A stretch of DNA of 16,827 nucleotides from JBBSDV01 sp038240335 (GTDB lineage Bacteria > Chloroflexota > Dehalococcoidia > DSTF01 > JACRBR01): contig JBBSDV010000053.1 in NCBI GenBank assembly GCA_038240335.1, positions 1 to 16,827 of the forward strand. The letters are read 5' to 3'. The notes below the pieces were generated by a model, which worked only from the letters and a program-made list of their open reading frames with translations, made no database searches and was not told where the DNA came from. A program made the position numbers and the translations under genes. Position 1 is the stretch's first letter; every line of letters begins with the position of its first letter. Shown one piece after another: positions 6,475 to 14,152 of the stretch.

Positions 6475-7593
6475 ATGCGCATTCTCGCGATCGATATGGG
6501 GACTGGGACGCAGGACATCCTCCTGTTCGACTCGTCGGGGCCCGTCGAAAACAACATCAAGCTGGTGATGCCCAGCGCCACCAAGATCGCCGAAGGGCGC
6601 ATTCGCCGCGCCACCCACGATGGCCGCGGCGTCGTACTGAGCGGCGTCATCCAGGGCGGCGGGCCGTGCGCGTGGGCGCTCGAGGATCACATCCGCGCCG
6701 GACACGCCGCGTACGCGACGCCCGAAGCGGCGCAGACCTTCGACGACGACCTCGAGCAGGTCGAACGGATGGGCATTCGCGTCGTCAGCGACGACGAGGC
6801 GCAACGGCTTGCGGATGTCGAACGAGTCGAGCTCAAGGATCTGGATCTGCCCGCGATCCGCGCCGCCCTTGCGGCGTTCGACGTCTCGCCGCACTTCGAT
6901 GGCCTCGCCCTCGCCTGCCTCGATCACGGCGCATCGCCACCCGGCTACTCCGATCGCTTGTTCCGCTTCGAGCATCTCAAGCGCGTCGTCGCCGAGCGAA
7001 ACGACCTGCGCGCCTTCGCGATGCTGCCCGACGAGCTGCCTTCGTACCTCACGCGCGCGCGCACCATGATCGCCACCGCGCAGCAACAGGACGGTGATGT
7101 ACCGGTTGTGTTTCTCGACACCGGCCCGGCCGCCGCGCTCGGGGCGTTACAAGACCCGCACGTCGGAGAGGCCGCCACGCAACTCGTGCTCAACCTCGGC
7201 AACATGCACGCGCTTGCGTTTCACCTGCGCGGCACGCACGTCATTAGCCTGTACGAACATCACACCGGCGAGATGACGGGTGGCCAGATCGCGGATTTCA
7301 CGGAGCGGCTGATCGACGGCACGCTCGCGCACGAAGAGGTGTTCTCGACGAAGGGGCACGGCGTCTTCTATGTGGCGGAGACCGAAGCGGAACCAAGCGC
7401 CGAATCGCTAGAGCGTCCCCTCGTCGCCGTCACCGGACCGCAGCGCGGACGCATCCGCGGCAGCGCGCTCGACCCGTACTTCGCGACGCCCCACGGAGAC
7501 ATGATGATCAGCGGCTGCTTCGGCCTCCTCGTCGCCTTCGCCGAGAAGCACCCCGAGTCGCGCGCCGAAATCGAGCGTGCGCTCGCCGGCTGA
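6475..7593 (+). CDS. DUF1786-family ASKHA-fold protein
   Basis: The 372-residue protein matches my memory of DUF1786 (Pfam PF08735), which is often labelled putative pyruvate formate-lyase activating enzyme; that label is poorly supported, and this protein shows no radical-SAM CxxxCxxC motif. The N-terminal MRILAIDMGTGTQDILLFD resembles the phosphate-1 loop of the actin/sugar kinase/Hsp70 superfamily. VVFLDTGPAA (211-220) and LVLNLGNMHA (237-246) resemble further nucleotide-site strands of that fold. An ATP-dependent role on an unknown substrate is inferred. ATG at 6475 is chosen because the family sequence begins there; the long upstream extension is not protein-like. There is no obvious RBS, so the transcript may be leaderless. 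The gene is single and converges on the CoA-transferase across a hairpin. Confidence 0.8.
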   Translation: MRILAIDMGTGTQDILLFDSSGPVENNIKLVMPSATKIAEGRIRRATHDGRGVVLSGVIQGGGPCAWALEDHIRAGHAAYATPEAAQTFDDDLEQVERMGIRVVSDDEAQRLADVERVELKDLDLPAIRAALAAFDVSPHFDGLALACLDHGASPPGYSDRLFRFEHLKRVVAERNDLRAFAMLPDELPSYLTRARTMIATAQQQDGDVPVVFLDTGPAAALGALQDPHVGEAATQLVLNLGNMHALAFHLRGTHVISLYEHHTGEMTGGQIADFTERLIDGTLAHEEVFSTKGHGVFYVAETEAEPSAESLERPLVAVTGPQRGRIRGSALDPYFATPHGDMMISGCFGLLVAFAEKHPESRAEIERALAG

Positions 7594-7594
7594 G

Positions 7595-7634
7595 GAAAGA
7601 AAGAGAGGCTGAACCCCCGCCAGTGTTCAGCCTC
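7595..7634 (-). terminator. Rho-independent-type terminator, best for the CoA-transferase (minus strand)
   Basis: A perfect 10-bp stem GAGGCTGAAC (7605-7614) / GTTCAGCCTC (7625-7634) encloses a 10-nt loop. Read on the minus strand, the hairpin is followed by TCTTTCTTTCC, a pyrimidine/T-rich tail, so it suits termination of the gene ending at 7843. It sits between two convergent genes and may also stop plus-strand readthrough from the DUF1786 gene, although on that side no T-run follows. Confidence 0.7.
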
Positions 7635-7842
7635 CCGACCACCCGGCTGCGTTTCCGCCGCCGCTTGGTTTCGTGCTCGACGGTCGCTACCGCCGTCGAC
7701 GACAGACCCAACATAGTCGGTAAGGATTAACGCCGAATTATCACGCGTTAAGAGCATCGCCCGATTGTCGAGCGTCTCAGTACCCTGTGGCGTGCAAGCC
7801 TATCGAGTGTCGATCCGAACGTAAGTCGAGATGAGCGAGCGC

Positions 7843-9045
7843 TCAGGGGATCGCGCCCGACTCTTTCATCCCGATGATCTGATCCCAATCGAACCCCATC
7901 TCCAGCAGCACCTCCTCCGTGTGCTGCCCGAGCTCTGGCGGCATGCCGCGCGGCCCGGCCGGGGTGCCGTAGAAGTCGACCGGCGTGTTGACCATCCGTA
8001 CTGGGCCGTCGGGGCCCTCGACCTCCGCGATCGCCCCGGATGCGATGACGACCGGATCTTCGAGCGCCTGCGTGATCGTATTCACAGGCGCGAACCAGAC
8101 GTTGTGGGCATCGAGGATTGGCCCCCATTCTTCGAGCGTGCGCTTGGCGAACTCCTTGTCCAGTTCGTCGACGAGGGAGGCGGAGTTCTCGCGGCGGGCG
8201 ATAAGGTTGGTCCAGCGAGCATCGTCCTTCAAGTCCTCGCGGTCCAGCGCGCGCAGCAGATCGGGCCAATGTCGATCGCCTTGGAGCAGCAAGAGCCAGA
8301 GCCACCGCGCGTCCTTCGTCTGAAAGCTGTTTATGATCGGGTTCGGCGCGTGAAAGCGATCGTATGGAGTCGTCCGCGCGCCGATGCGCATCTCGAGCGA
8401 GTAGTCCCAGCCCATCATGTAGACGCCGGTCCGCACCAGCGACGCGCCCACACGTTGGCCCTCTCCCGTGCGCTCGCGACGGAAGAGCGCGGCCGATATC
8501 GCCGCCGCGCCTCCGAGGCCCGTCATGTGGTCGCCCATGCCGCCGCGCTGCTGCGGAATCGCCTGCCCCGCCGCCGTCAGCGACGCACCGACGCCGGCCC
8601 GCGACCAGAAGGCACCAATGTCGTACGCCGCGCGATTGGCGTCCGGGCTATCGGCCCCGTGACCAGTTAGCTGGCAGTAAATGATGCGCGGGTTCGTCTT
8701 GCGCACGTCGTCGTACGCAATACCGAACTGCTCGAGCACGCGCGGCCGCATGTTGCTGACGAACACGTCCGCCTCGTCGATCAACCGCTTCGCGATCGCA
8801 ACGCTTTCGGCATTCTCGAGGTTGAGCGCCAAACTGCGCTTGCCGCGGTTGTCGATCTCGAACGGCGGATTGACGGCGATCGCGGCGCCGAGCGCGCTGG
8901 CGAAGAGACCGCGGAAGGGGTCGCCCGCCGGCGGCTCGATCTTGACGACGTCGGCGCCCCAATCGCAGAGGATCGCTGCGGCGGAGGGCCCGGCCACCCA
9001 GACGCCCATCTCGACGACCTTAATGCCTTCCAATGGACCGCTCAT
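7843..9045 (-). CDS. CaiB/BaiF family (class III) CoA-transferase
   Basis: The 400-residue product has the family hallmarks: the opening GPLEGIKVVEMGVWVAGPSA, the segment CDWGADVVKIEPPAGDPFR (27-45), DNRGKRSLALNL (65-76), and GGMGDHMTGLGG (168-179). In the last, Asp172 matches the catalytic Asp that forms an acyl-anhydride intermediate in formyl-CoA transferase (Asp169). It moves CoA from an acyl-CoA donor to a carboxylic acid; the substrate cannot be read from sequence. Length fits the family. ATG at 9045 is chosen over upstream in-frame starts because the purine-rich AGAGGAGGAGG lies just before it and the family N-terminus begins there. The gene is transcribed divergently from the rhomboid-like gene and appears monocistronic. 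Racemase-type members of the same family (AMACR) are an alternative, but the GD motif favours a transferase. Confidence 0.93.
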   Translation of the reverse strand: MSGPLEGIKVVEMGVWVAGPSAAAILCDWGADVVKIEPPAGDPFRGLFASALGAAIAVNPPFEIDNRGKRSLALNLENAESVAIAKRLIDEADVFVSNMRPRVLEQFGIAYDDVRKTNPRIIYCQLTGHGADSPDANRAAYDIGAFWSRAGVGASLTAAGQAIPQQRGGMGDHMTGLGGAAAISAALFRRERTGEGQRVGASLVRTGVYMMGWDYSLEMRIGARTTPYDRFHAPNPIINSFQTKDARWLWLLLLQGDRHWPDLLRALDREDLKDDARWTNLIARRENSASLVDELDKEFAKRTLEEWGPILDAHNVWFAPVNTITQALEDPVVIASGAIAEVEGPDGPVRMVNTPVDFYGTPAGPRGMPPELGQHTEEVLLEMGFDWDQIIGMKESGAIP

Positions 9046-9072
9046 GCCACTCCTCCTCCTCTGAATCTGTCG

Positions 9073-9078
9073 ATTATA
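9073..9078 (-). promoter_or_regulatory. Candidate -10 element for the CoA-transferase
   Basis: On the minus strand a perfect TATAAT lies 27 bases upstream of the CoA-transferase ATG, leaving room for a transcription start just before the AGAGGAGGAGG ribosome binding site. No good -35 hexamer is found at 16-18 bases, so this rests on the -10 and its position only. Confidence 0.45.
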
Positions 9079-9179
9079 GGGCTGACCCATATTCGACGCG
9101 AGCAAATGGCGATGCAATCGCGATGCGGGCAAGGGACATCGATCCGGCGCATGCCGCTCCCACGATCGTAGGCTGAAGT

Positions 9180-9932
9180 ATGGCAACACAGGCGAGCTTC
9201 GAGAGAACCGGCCGAGCATCGAGGTCGACGGCGGCCGCTAGCTCGCTCCGGTTCTGGCACGCCCCGCGAAGCCTCCGCGCCGGCGCCCAGCTTGCGTTTG
9301 AGTACGCGCATCGTTGTCCGGCGACGCTGTTTCTCCTCGCCATCATCACCTGGACGACGCTCGTCCAGATGACCTCGGGCGCGGAGGCTGCCCGCTCGTT
9401 GGTGCTCGCGAATAGCAGCAGCGTCGGTCATCTTCGTCATTTCGAACTCGACGTGCTCGTGACAAGCGCGTTCTGGCTCGACTCGCAGGACCTGCTCGGC
9501 GTATGGGCCGTGTTGTTTTTCGCGGTGCTTGCGCCCGCCGAGCGCTGGCTTGGTACGGCGCGTTGGCTCGTCGTCTTCGTGTGCGGCCATATCGGCGCGA
9601 CAGTCATCACTGTCGCCGGCATCTGGATTGCGACCGCGGCGGGCGCTGCCAGCAGCGGTCTCGAGCACGCCTCGGACGTCGGTGTCAGCTACGGCTTTGT
9701 CGCCGTCGCCGCGGCCCTCGCCTGTCGACTGCCGCCACGCTGGCGCGTTGCCGCCGTCGCGTCGCTGCTCGGCGCGCTTGGCCTCGCGTGGCTCGCTGAC
9801 GGCACGTTCACCGACGCCGGACATGTCGCGGCGGCGACGATCGGCGTCGCCGTGTACTGTGTGCTGCTGCGACGCACCAAGGCAGCGGTGCGACTCCCGG
9901 CCAGCGACTCGGCAGCCGCTACGCCGACGTAA
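9180..9932 (+). CDS. Rhomboid-like integral membrane protein
   Basis: The 250-residue protein has a Ser/Arg-rich cytoplasmic N-terminus (1-48) and about six hydrophobic segments beginning at PATLFLLAIITW. Rhomboid-type landmarks are APAERWLGTARW (118-129, the ExxxG region), VCGHIGATV (134-142), GVSYGF (168-173, with a candidate nucleophile Ser170) and DAGHVAAATIG (212-222, with a candidate His215). Canonical rhomboid proteases have GxSG; here the motif is GVSYG, so protease activity is uncertain and it may be one of the rhomboid-like proteins common in Actinobacteria and Chloroflexota. The start ATG has only a weak GAAG upstream. It shares a 134-base divergent intergenic region with the CoA-transferase, without an evident functional link. 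Confidence 0.7.
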   Translation: MATQASFERTGRASRSTAAASSLRFWHAPRSLRAGAQLAFEYAHRCPATLFLLAIITWTTLVQMTSGAEAARSLVLANSSSVGHLRHFELDVLVTSAFWLDSQDLLGVWAVLFFAVLAPAERWLGTARWLVVFVCGHIGATVITVAGIWIATAAGAASSGLEHASDVGVSYGFVAVAAALACRLPPRWRVAAVASLLGALGLAWLADGTFTDAGHVAAATIGVAVYCVLLRRTKAAVRLPASDSAAATPT

Positions 9933-9966
9933 CCTCCAACTCGAACGCCCGACGGTGTCTCCGTTG

Positions 9967-9984
9967 GCCGAGTCGCGGCTCGGC
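9967..9984. terminator. Hairpin downstream of the rhomboid-like gene
   Basis: GCCGAG (9967-9972), a 6-nt loop, and CTCGGC (9979-9984) form a perfect GC-rich stem 35 bases after the stop codon. No T-tract follows, so it is only a possible weak terminator or an mRNA 3'-end stabiliser. Confidence 0.35.
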
Positions 9985-10061
9985 GTCCGCCTGCTCCATT
10001 TGCCGTGGTCCCCTTTATCCTCATCCCTGCGCAGTTCTGTTCATTCGTTCGCATATGCGCC

Positions 10062-10079
10062 GAAGGCCGTACGGCCTTC
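10062..10079. promoter_or_regulatory. 18-bp perfect palindrome, candidate TetR-family operator
   Basis: GAAGGCCGTACGGCCTTC is a perfect palindrome with no loop, about 140 bases upstream of the TetR-type regulator start. TetR-family proteins bind palindromes of this size as dimers and commonly autoregulate, so this is a natural operator candidate for the regulator-exporter operon. A second smaller palindrome, CGCATATGCG, lies just upstream (10050-10059). As RNA the large palindrome has no unpaired loop and no T-run, so terminator function is less likely. Confidence 0.5.
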
Positions 10080-10217
10080 TACATCGATCGACGGATGCGA
10101 CCCTATGTCCTGGCTCGATATAACCAAGTCGTATCCAAGTTGCGTGCGCGTGCACTTGTTATGGGCCATATCTCCCTCGTAAACTGCGCGAACACGCAAT
10201 TTCGAGGAATGAGACTG

Positions 10218-10988
10218 ATGAACCGAAAGCAGAGCATAATTCCGGCTGTTGCGCGCGGTAAGCACGACAAGGACCAGCGCCAAACATGCCTGATCGAGGC
10301 AGGCACGCAGGTCTTCGCGGCACGTGGCTTCGATGCGGCCACGACCCGCGAGGTCGCGGAGCGCGCGGGATGCTCGGAGGGCCTCATCCACCGCTATTTT
10401 GGCGGCAAGCGGGGCCTCCTGCTCGCAATTCTCGCCGACAAGGCGGACGAAGTGACGGCGATGTCCGCCGAGACGCTGCCGCCGTGCGACACGGTGAACG
10501 AAGAGATCGACCAGATGCTGACTTCAGCTCTCGACATCTATTGGGGCAAGCGCGACTTCATGCGTGTCTGTGTGTCGCAGTCGGCGATCGACGAACAGAC
10601 CGGCCACGTGATCGGCGAGCAGGTCAACGGCAACAAGGTGCGGTTCTACACCGAGCGCTTGCGGCATCACCAGCAGCTCGGCCGCATTCGCGGCGATGCC
10701 GATGTCGCGGCGGTCGCATTTGGCCTCGCAGGCCTCAACTTGTCGACCGGATTCTTTGGACAGGTCGCCTTCGCGATGAACCGGAAGGACCTGCGCGCAA
10801 ACGTCCTAGAGATTGCCCGCGTCATCTCGCGCGGTCTCGTATCAGATGGAGGCGCGGCGCACGTCAGCGAGGTGCCTCCGACGATCATTGAACGGGCGGG
10901 CCGGCGTGCTCCAGGCGCCCAGAGAGATCGAACCCAACACGTCGCATCGGATGCCGCCGTCGCACCGAAGGGGAGCGGAGCGCAATGA
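10218..10988 (+). CDS. TetR/AcrR-family transcriptional regulator
   Basis: The 256-residue protein has a typical N-terminal TetR DNA-binding domain: RQTCLIEAGTQVFAARGFDAATTREVAERAGCSEGLIHRYFGGKRGLLLAIL, with the helix-turn-helix at about 41-60. A divergent ligand-binding C-terminal domain follows, and an Ala/Gly/Arg-rich, probably disordered tail lies after about residue 210. Such proteins are usually repressors relieved by a small molecule. The stop overlaps the ATG of the first exporter (ATGA), so regulator and pump are co-translated, and the regulator most likely controls the pump. ATG at 10218 is chosen because GAGGA (10204-10208) lies 9 nt upstream; an ATG at 10209 would be too close to that site, and the longer frame from 10005 is not protein-like. 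Confidence 0.92.
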   Translation: MNRKQSIIPAVARGKHDKDQRQTCLIEAGTQVFAARGFDAATTREVAERAGCSEGLIHRYFGGKRGLLLAILADKADEVTAMSAETLPPCDTVNEEIDQMLTSALDIYWGKRDFMRVCVSQSAIDEQTGHVIGEQVNGNKVRFYTERLRHHQQLGRIRGDADVAAVAFGLAGLNLSTGFFGQVAFAMNRKDLRANVLEIARVISRGLVSDGGAAHVSEVPPTIIERAGRRAPGAQRDRTQHVASDAAVAPKGSGAQ

Positions 10989-12451
10989 AGCGCATCGAAT
11001 ACAAGTACATCGTTGGCATCATCTTTGTCTTCGGCCTGTTCATGGATCTGCTCGACCTCACGATCACCAATGTGGCATTGCCGACACTGCAGTCCGACTT
11101 CCACGCATCGACACCGACTATCGCGTGGGTAGTTACCGGCTACCTGTTGAGCCTTGCCGTGTTCATTCCGTTCAGCGGCTGGGCGGGCGATCGGTTCGGC
11201 ACGAAGCGCGTGTTCATGTTCGCGCTCGCCACGTTTACCACTTTCTCCCTGCTGTGCGGGCTGGCGTGGAACGTGGAGTCGCTGATCGCCTTCCGCCTCC
11301 TGCAAGGTGTCGGCGGCGGCATGCTGACTCCGGTTGGCACTGCGATGCTCTTCCGCGCCTTCCCGCCGTCCGAGCGGGCGCGAGCATCGGCACTGCTGTC
11401 GATCCCGACCGTAATCGCGCCGGCCAGCGGCCCGGTAGTCGGTGGTTATCTCGTCGAATTTCAATCATGGCGCTGGATCTTCTGGATCAACGTGCCGATT
11501 GGCATCGCCGGGCTGGTCGTCGCGTTCCTGTTTCTGCGCGAGGAGAAGCAGGAACGTCCCGGCACGCTCGATGTGCCCGGCTTCATTCTCTCCGCCGCGG
11601 GCATGTCGACGACGGTATACGCGCTCGCGGAAGCCGGCTCGCGCGGATTCAGCGATCCGCGAGTCGTCGGTTTCGGACTCGGCGGCATCGCCACATTGGC
11701 GCTGCTGACGATCGTCGAGCTGCGGACGGCGGTGCCGATGATCGACGTGCGGCTCTTTCGCGACAAGCTGTTTGCCGCGGCGAACGCCGTGCAGGTCGTC
11801 AGTCAGGCCGGCCTACAGGGCGCGCTATTCCTACTGCCGCTGCTGCTCCAGGCGGAGCGCGGTCTCAGCCCGCTGCAGTCGGGGCTCACGACCTTCCCCC
11901 AGGCGATCGGCGTCATGCTGATGGTGCAGCCAGCCCAACGCATGTATCACCGCTTCGGCCCGCGGCGGATGATGATGGCGGGCATGATCGGCGCATCCGT
12001 TACGACGTTTGCGTTCCTGGCCGTCGACCTCGAGACGAGCCAGTGGTGGATCCGTCTGATCATGATCGTCCGCGGGGCGTCGTTCGCTCTCGCCTTCCTG
12101 CCCCTGCAGGTCGCGACGTTCGCGACGATCCGGCCGCAGGACACGGGCCGTGCGAGCGCGATCTTCAACTCCGGCCGGCAGCTGGCGGCCAGCTTCGGCG
12201 TCGCGCTGCTTGCGACCGCGTTGACGAACCGGCTCGCGCATCATGGCGCGGCACTGGGTGATGCGGCGACGAAGCACGGTGCATTGCTGGCGTTCCACGA
12301 CGCGTTCTTCATCGCCGGCGTCCTCGCGATTTTCGGGATCGTCGCCGCCCTGCTGATCGACGATAAGCGGGCGGAATCGACGATGAACGGGCGAGGCGCA
12401 CCAAGCGAGCAACAGCGCATACCTGAGCGCGAACCAGTGGCAGTGCATTGA
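10985..12451 (+). CDS. MFS multidrug exporter, DHA2 (EmrB/QacA) family, copy 1
   Basis: The 488-residue membrane protein has the length and motifs of 14-TM DHA2 drug:proton antiporters. These are motif D1 LDLTITNVALP (23-33), motif A GWAGDRFGTKRV (65-76), and motif C around APASGPVVGG (145-154). TM1 begins at about residue 8, and a hydrophilic C-terminal tail follows TM14 (from about 459). It would expel hydrophobic toxic compounds across the cytoplasmic membrane using the proton gradient; the substrate is not predictable. ATG overlaps the TetR stop, and GGAGC (10976-10980) serves as RBS. It is clearly paralogous to the next gene: the starts (RIEYKYIV) and the last residues (EPVAVH) match. 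A partner membrane-fusion protein (EmrA) is absent, as expected in an organism without a classic outer membrane. Confidence 0.93.
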   Translation: MKRIEYKYIVGIIFVFGLFMDLLDLTITNVALPTLQSDFHASTPTIAWVVTGYLLSLAVFIPFSGWAGDRFGTKRVFMFALATFTTFSLLCGLAWNVESLIAFRLLQGVGGGMLTPVGTAMLFRAFPPSERARASALLSIPTVIAPASGPVVGGYLVEFQSWRWIFWINVPIGIAGLVVAFLFLREEKQERPGTLDVPGFILSAAGMSTTVYALAEAGSRGFSDPRVVGFGLGGIATLALLTIVELRTAVPMIDVRLFRDKLFAAANAVQVVSQAGLQGALFLLPLLLQAERGLSPLQSGLTTFPQAIGVMLMVQPAQRMYHRFGPRRMMMAGMIGASVTTFAFLAVDLETSQWWIRLIMIVRGASFALAFLPLQVATFATIRPQDTGRASAIFNSGRQLAASFGVALLATALTNRLAHHGAALGDAATKHGALLAFHDAFFIAGVLAIFGIVAALLIDDKRAESTMNGRGAPSEQQRIPEREPVAVH

Positions 12452-12634
12452 TACGCGGACTTCGACGAGGGATTGTGCGGCGAGAACGAAATTGCTCGCT
12501 GCTGCTGACAGCACGGTGGCAGGAACAGGTTTGTAGGATGTACTGCCGCACGGCTAGGTCGAGAACGCGGGACGCAGGGTCTCGATCATTCAGGCTTGGA
12601 CCACGGCAACGGTGAAGAGAACGGGAGTAGCATG
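12452..12634. other. Intergenic region between the two exporter paralogues
   Basis: The 183 bases separating the two exporters carry no gene. An imperfect hairpin with TGCTG-N4-CAGCA (at about 12499-12512) is present but is not a clear terminator. The 18-bp palindrome found upstream of the TetR gene is not repeated here, so copy 2 may be expressed by readthrough or by an unrecognised promoter. The RBS GGGAG at 12623-12627 belongs to the next gene. Confidence 0.5.
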
Positions 12635-14095
12635 ATGGGCCGAATCGAGTACAAGTACATCGTCGCGATCCTCGCGGTCTTCGCGATCTTCATGGAGCTA
12701 CTCGACTCCACGATCGTCAACGTCGCCGTGCCCACGCTCGGACGTGACTTCAATGTCACGTCGGCATCGACGATCCAATGGGTGATCACGGGATACCTCC
12801 TAAGTCTTGCCGTCTTCATTCCCGTGAGTGGATGGGCGGGCGATCGGTTCGGGACGAAGAAGGTCTTCATGTTCGCGCTGACCGTGTTCACCAGCGCATC
12901 GCTGCTCTGCGCGCTCGCCTGGAACATCGAGTCGCTGATCGGCTTTCGCATCCTCCAGGGCGTCGGCGGCGGCATGCTCTCCCCCGTCGCGTTTACGACG
13001 CTGTGGCGCGCCTTCCCGCCCGAGGAGCGCTCGAAGGCCGCCGGCATCATGGTTGTTCCCGCTGCTGCCGCCCCCGCCAGCGGCCCGATCCTTGGCGGCC
13101 TGCTGCTGAAGTTCGCCTCGTGGGAATGGATCTTTCTCGTCAACGTGCCGATCGGGATCGGCGCGATCATCATCTCGGCGTTGTACCTGCGCGAGCACAA
13201 GGAGCCCGCACCCGGGCGCTTCGATCCGGCTGGCTTCGCGCTTTCGGCGAGCGGACTCGCATCGATCATGTATGCGTTGGCACAAGCCGGCGACCGCGGC
13301 TTCTCAGATGGACGCGTGTTGCTGTTCGGGCTGGCCGGCCTGGCACTCGTCGCGGCGTTCGTGATGGTGGAGCTACGCGTGCGGGCGCCGATGATCGACG
13401 TACGAATCCTGCGGGACGGGCTGTTCCGGGCGTGCAATCTCGCCTGGATCGTCACGAACTTTGGCTTCTCATCAACGATCTTTCTGCTTACGTTCGAGCT
13501 ACAGGCGACGCGCGGCCTATCGGCGCTCGAAGCCGGGTTGACAACGTTCCCGATGGCGATCGGCGTCATGTTCATCGCCCAGCCGGCGAGCCGCGCCTAC
13601 CGAACCATTGGGCCGAGGCGGATGATTGCCGTCGGACTGATGATCGGCGCGGCGACGTCGCTCGTCCTCTCGCGCGCCGATCTCGGCACGAACGAATGGC
13701 TGCTGCGCGCGCTGCTCCTCGGACGCGGCCTCGGCTTCGGACTGATTCTCGTGCCGCTGCAGGCCGCGACGTACGCGACGGTGCCACCGGCGCTCACCGG
13801 GCGCGCGACGGCGCTTTACAACGCGAGCAGTCAGCTGGCATCGAGCCTAGGTGTGGCGGTTGCGGCGGCGCTACTCACGAACAGGCTCGCGTACCACGGC
13901 GCCGTGCTGGGTAACCCGCAGACACGGGACGGCGCGCTGTCGGCATTCCAGGACGCGTTCCTGATTATGGGATTGATTGCCGTCGTCAGCGTGCTCGTGG
14001 CGATCTTGATCAGCGATCGCGCAGCGGCGCCGACGATGGATGTCGCTCGCGGCGGCGTGCGCGATCCCGATACCGAGCCCGTCGCAGTGCACTAG
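12635..14095 (+). CDS. MFS multidrug exporter, DHA2 (EmrB/QacA) family, copy 2
   Basis: The 486-residue product parallels copy 1 along its whole length: LDSTIVNVAVP in TM1, GWAGDRFGTKKV for motif A (66-77), APASGPILGG for motif C, GLTTFPMAIGVMFIAQPA in the second half, and the same EPVAVH C-terminus. It is an antiporter of the same 14-TM class, with perhaps a shifted substrate range. ATG at 12635 aligns with the start of copy 1 (MGRIEYKYIV against MKRIEYKYIV) and has GGGAG 7 nt upstream. The adjacent ATG at 12632 is possible, while the TTG at 12596 is unlikely. The strong likeness and tandem position indicate gene duplication. The stop lies 57 bases before murT. Confidence 0.92.
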   Translation: MGRIEYKYIVAILAVFAIFMELLDSTIVNVAVPTLGRDFNVTSASTIQWVITGYLLSLAVFIPVSGWAGDRFGTKKVFMFALTVFTSASLLCALAWNIESLIGFRILQGVGGGMLSPVAFTTLWRAFPPEERSKAAGIMVVPAAAAPASGPILGGLLLKFASWEWIFLVNVPIGIGAIIISALYLREHKEPAPGRFDPAGFALSASGLASIMYALAQAGDRGFSDGRVLLFGLAGLALVAAFVMVELRVRAPMIDVRILRDGLFRACNLAWIVTNFGFSSTIFLLTFELQATRGLSALEAGLTTFPMAIGVMFIAQPASRAYRTIGPRRMIAVGLMIGAATSLVLSRADLGTNEWLLRALLLGRGLGFGLILVPLQAATYATVPPALTGRATALYNASSQLASSLGVAVAAALLTNRLAYHGAVLGNPQTRDGALSAFQDAFLIMGLIAVVSVLVAILISDRAAAPTMDVARGGVRDPDTEPVAVH

Positions 14096-14152
14096 TGGTA
14101 GCTGTTCCTGTGTTGCGCGCTCGTACGCAGCCGCTCGCGCTACGCTGTCGGC

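Noticed and set aside
7831..8670. A 279-codon plus-strand frame opposite the CoA-transferase
   Set aside because: It is antisense to a well-supported family protein, and its composition is typical of a shadow frame.
9046..9219. 58-codon upstream extension of the CoA-transferase
   Set aside because: It would span the purine-rich RBS and the TATAAT, and it precedes the conserved family N-terminus.
10005..10217. Upstream extension of the TetR frame
   Set aside because: It contains the 18-bp palindrome and is not protein-like; a good RBS fits the ATG at 10218.
10813..12261. A 482-codon frame overlapping exporter 1, and a 378-codon frame at 12778-13914 overlapping exporter 2
   Set aside because: These are out-of-frame shadows of the two exporters, Arg-rich and without membrane segments or motifs.
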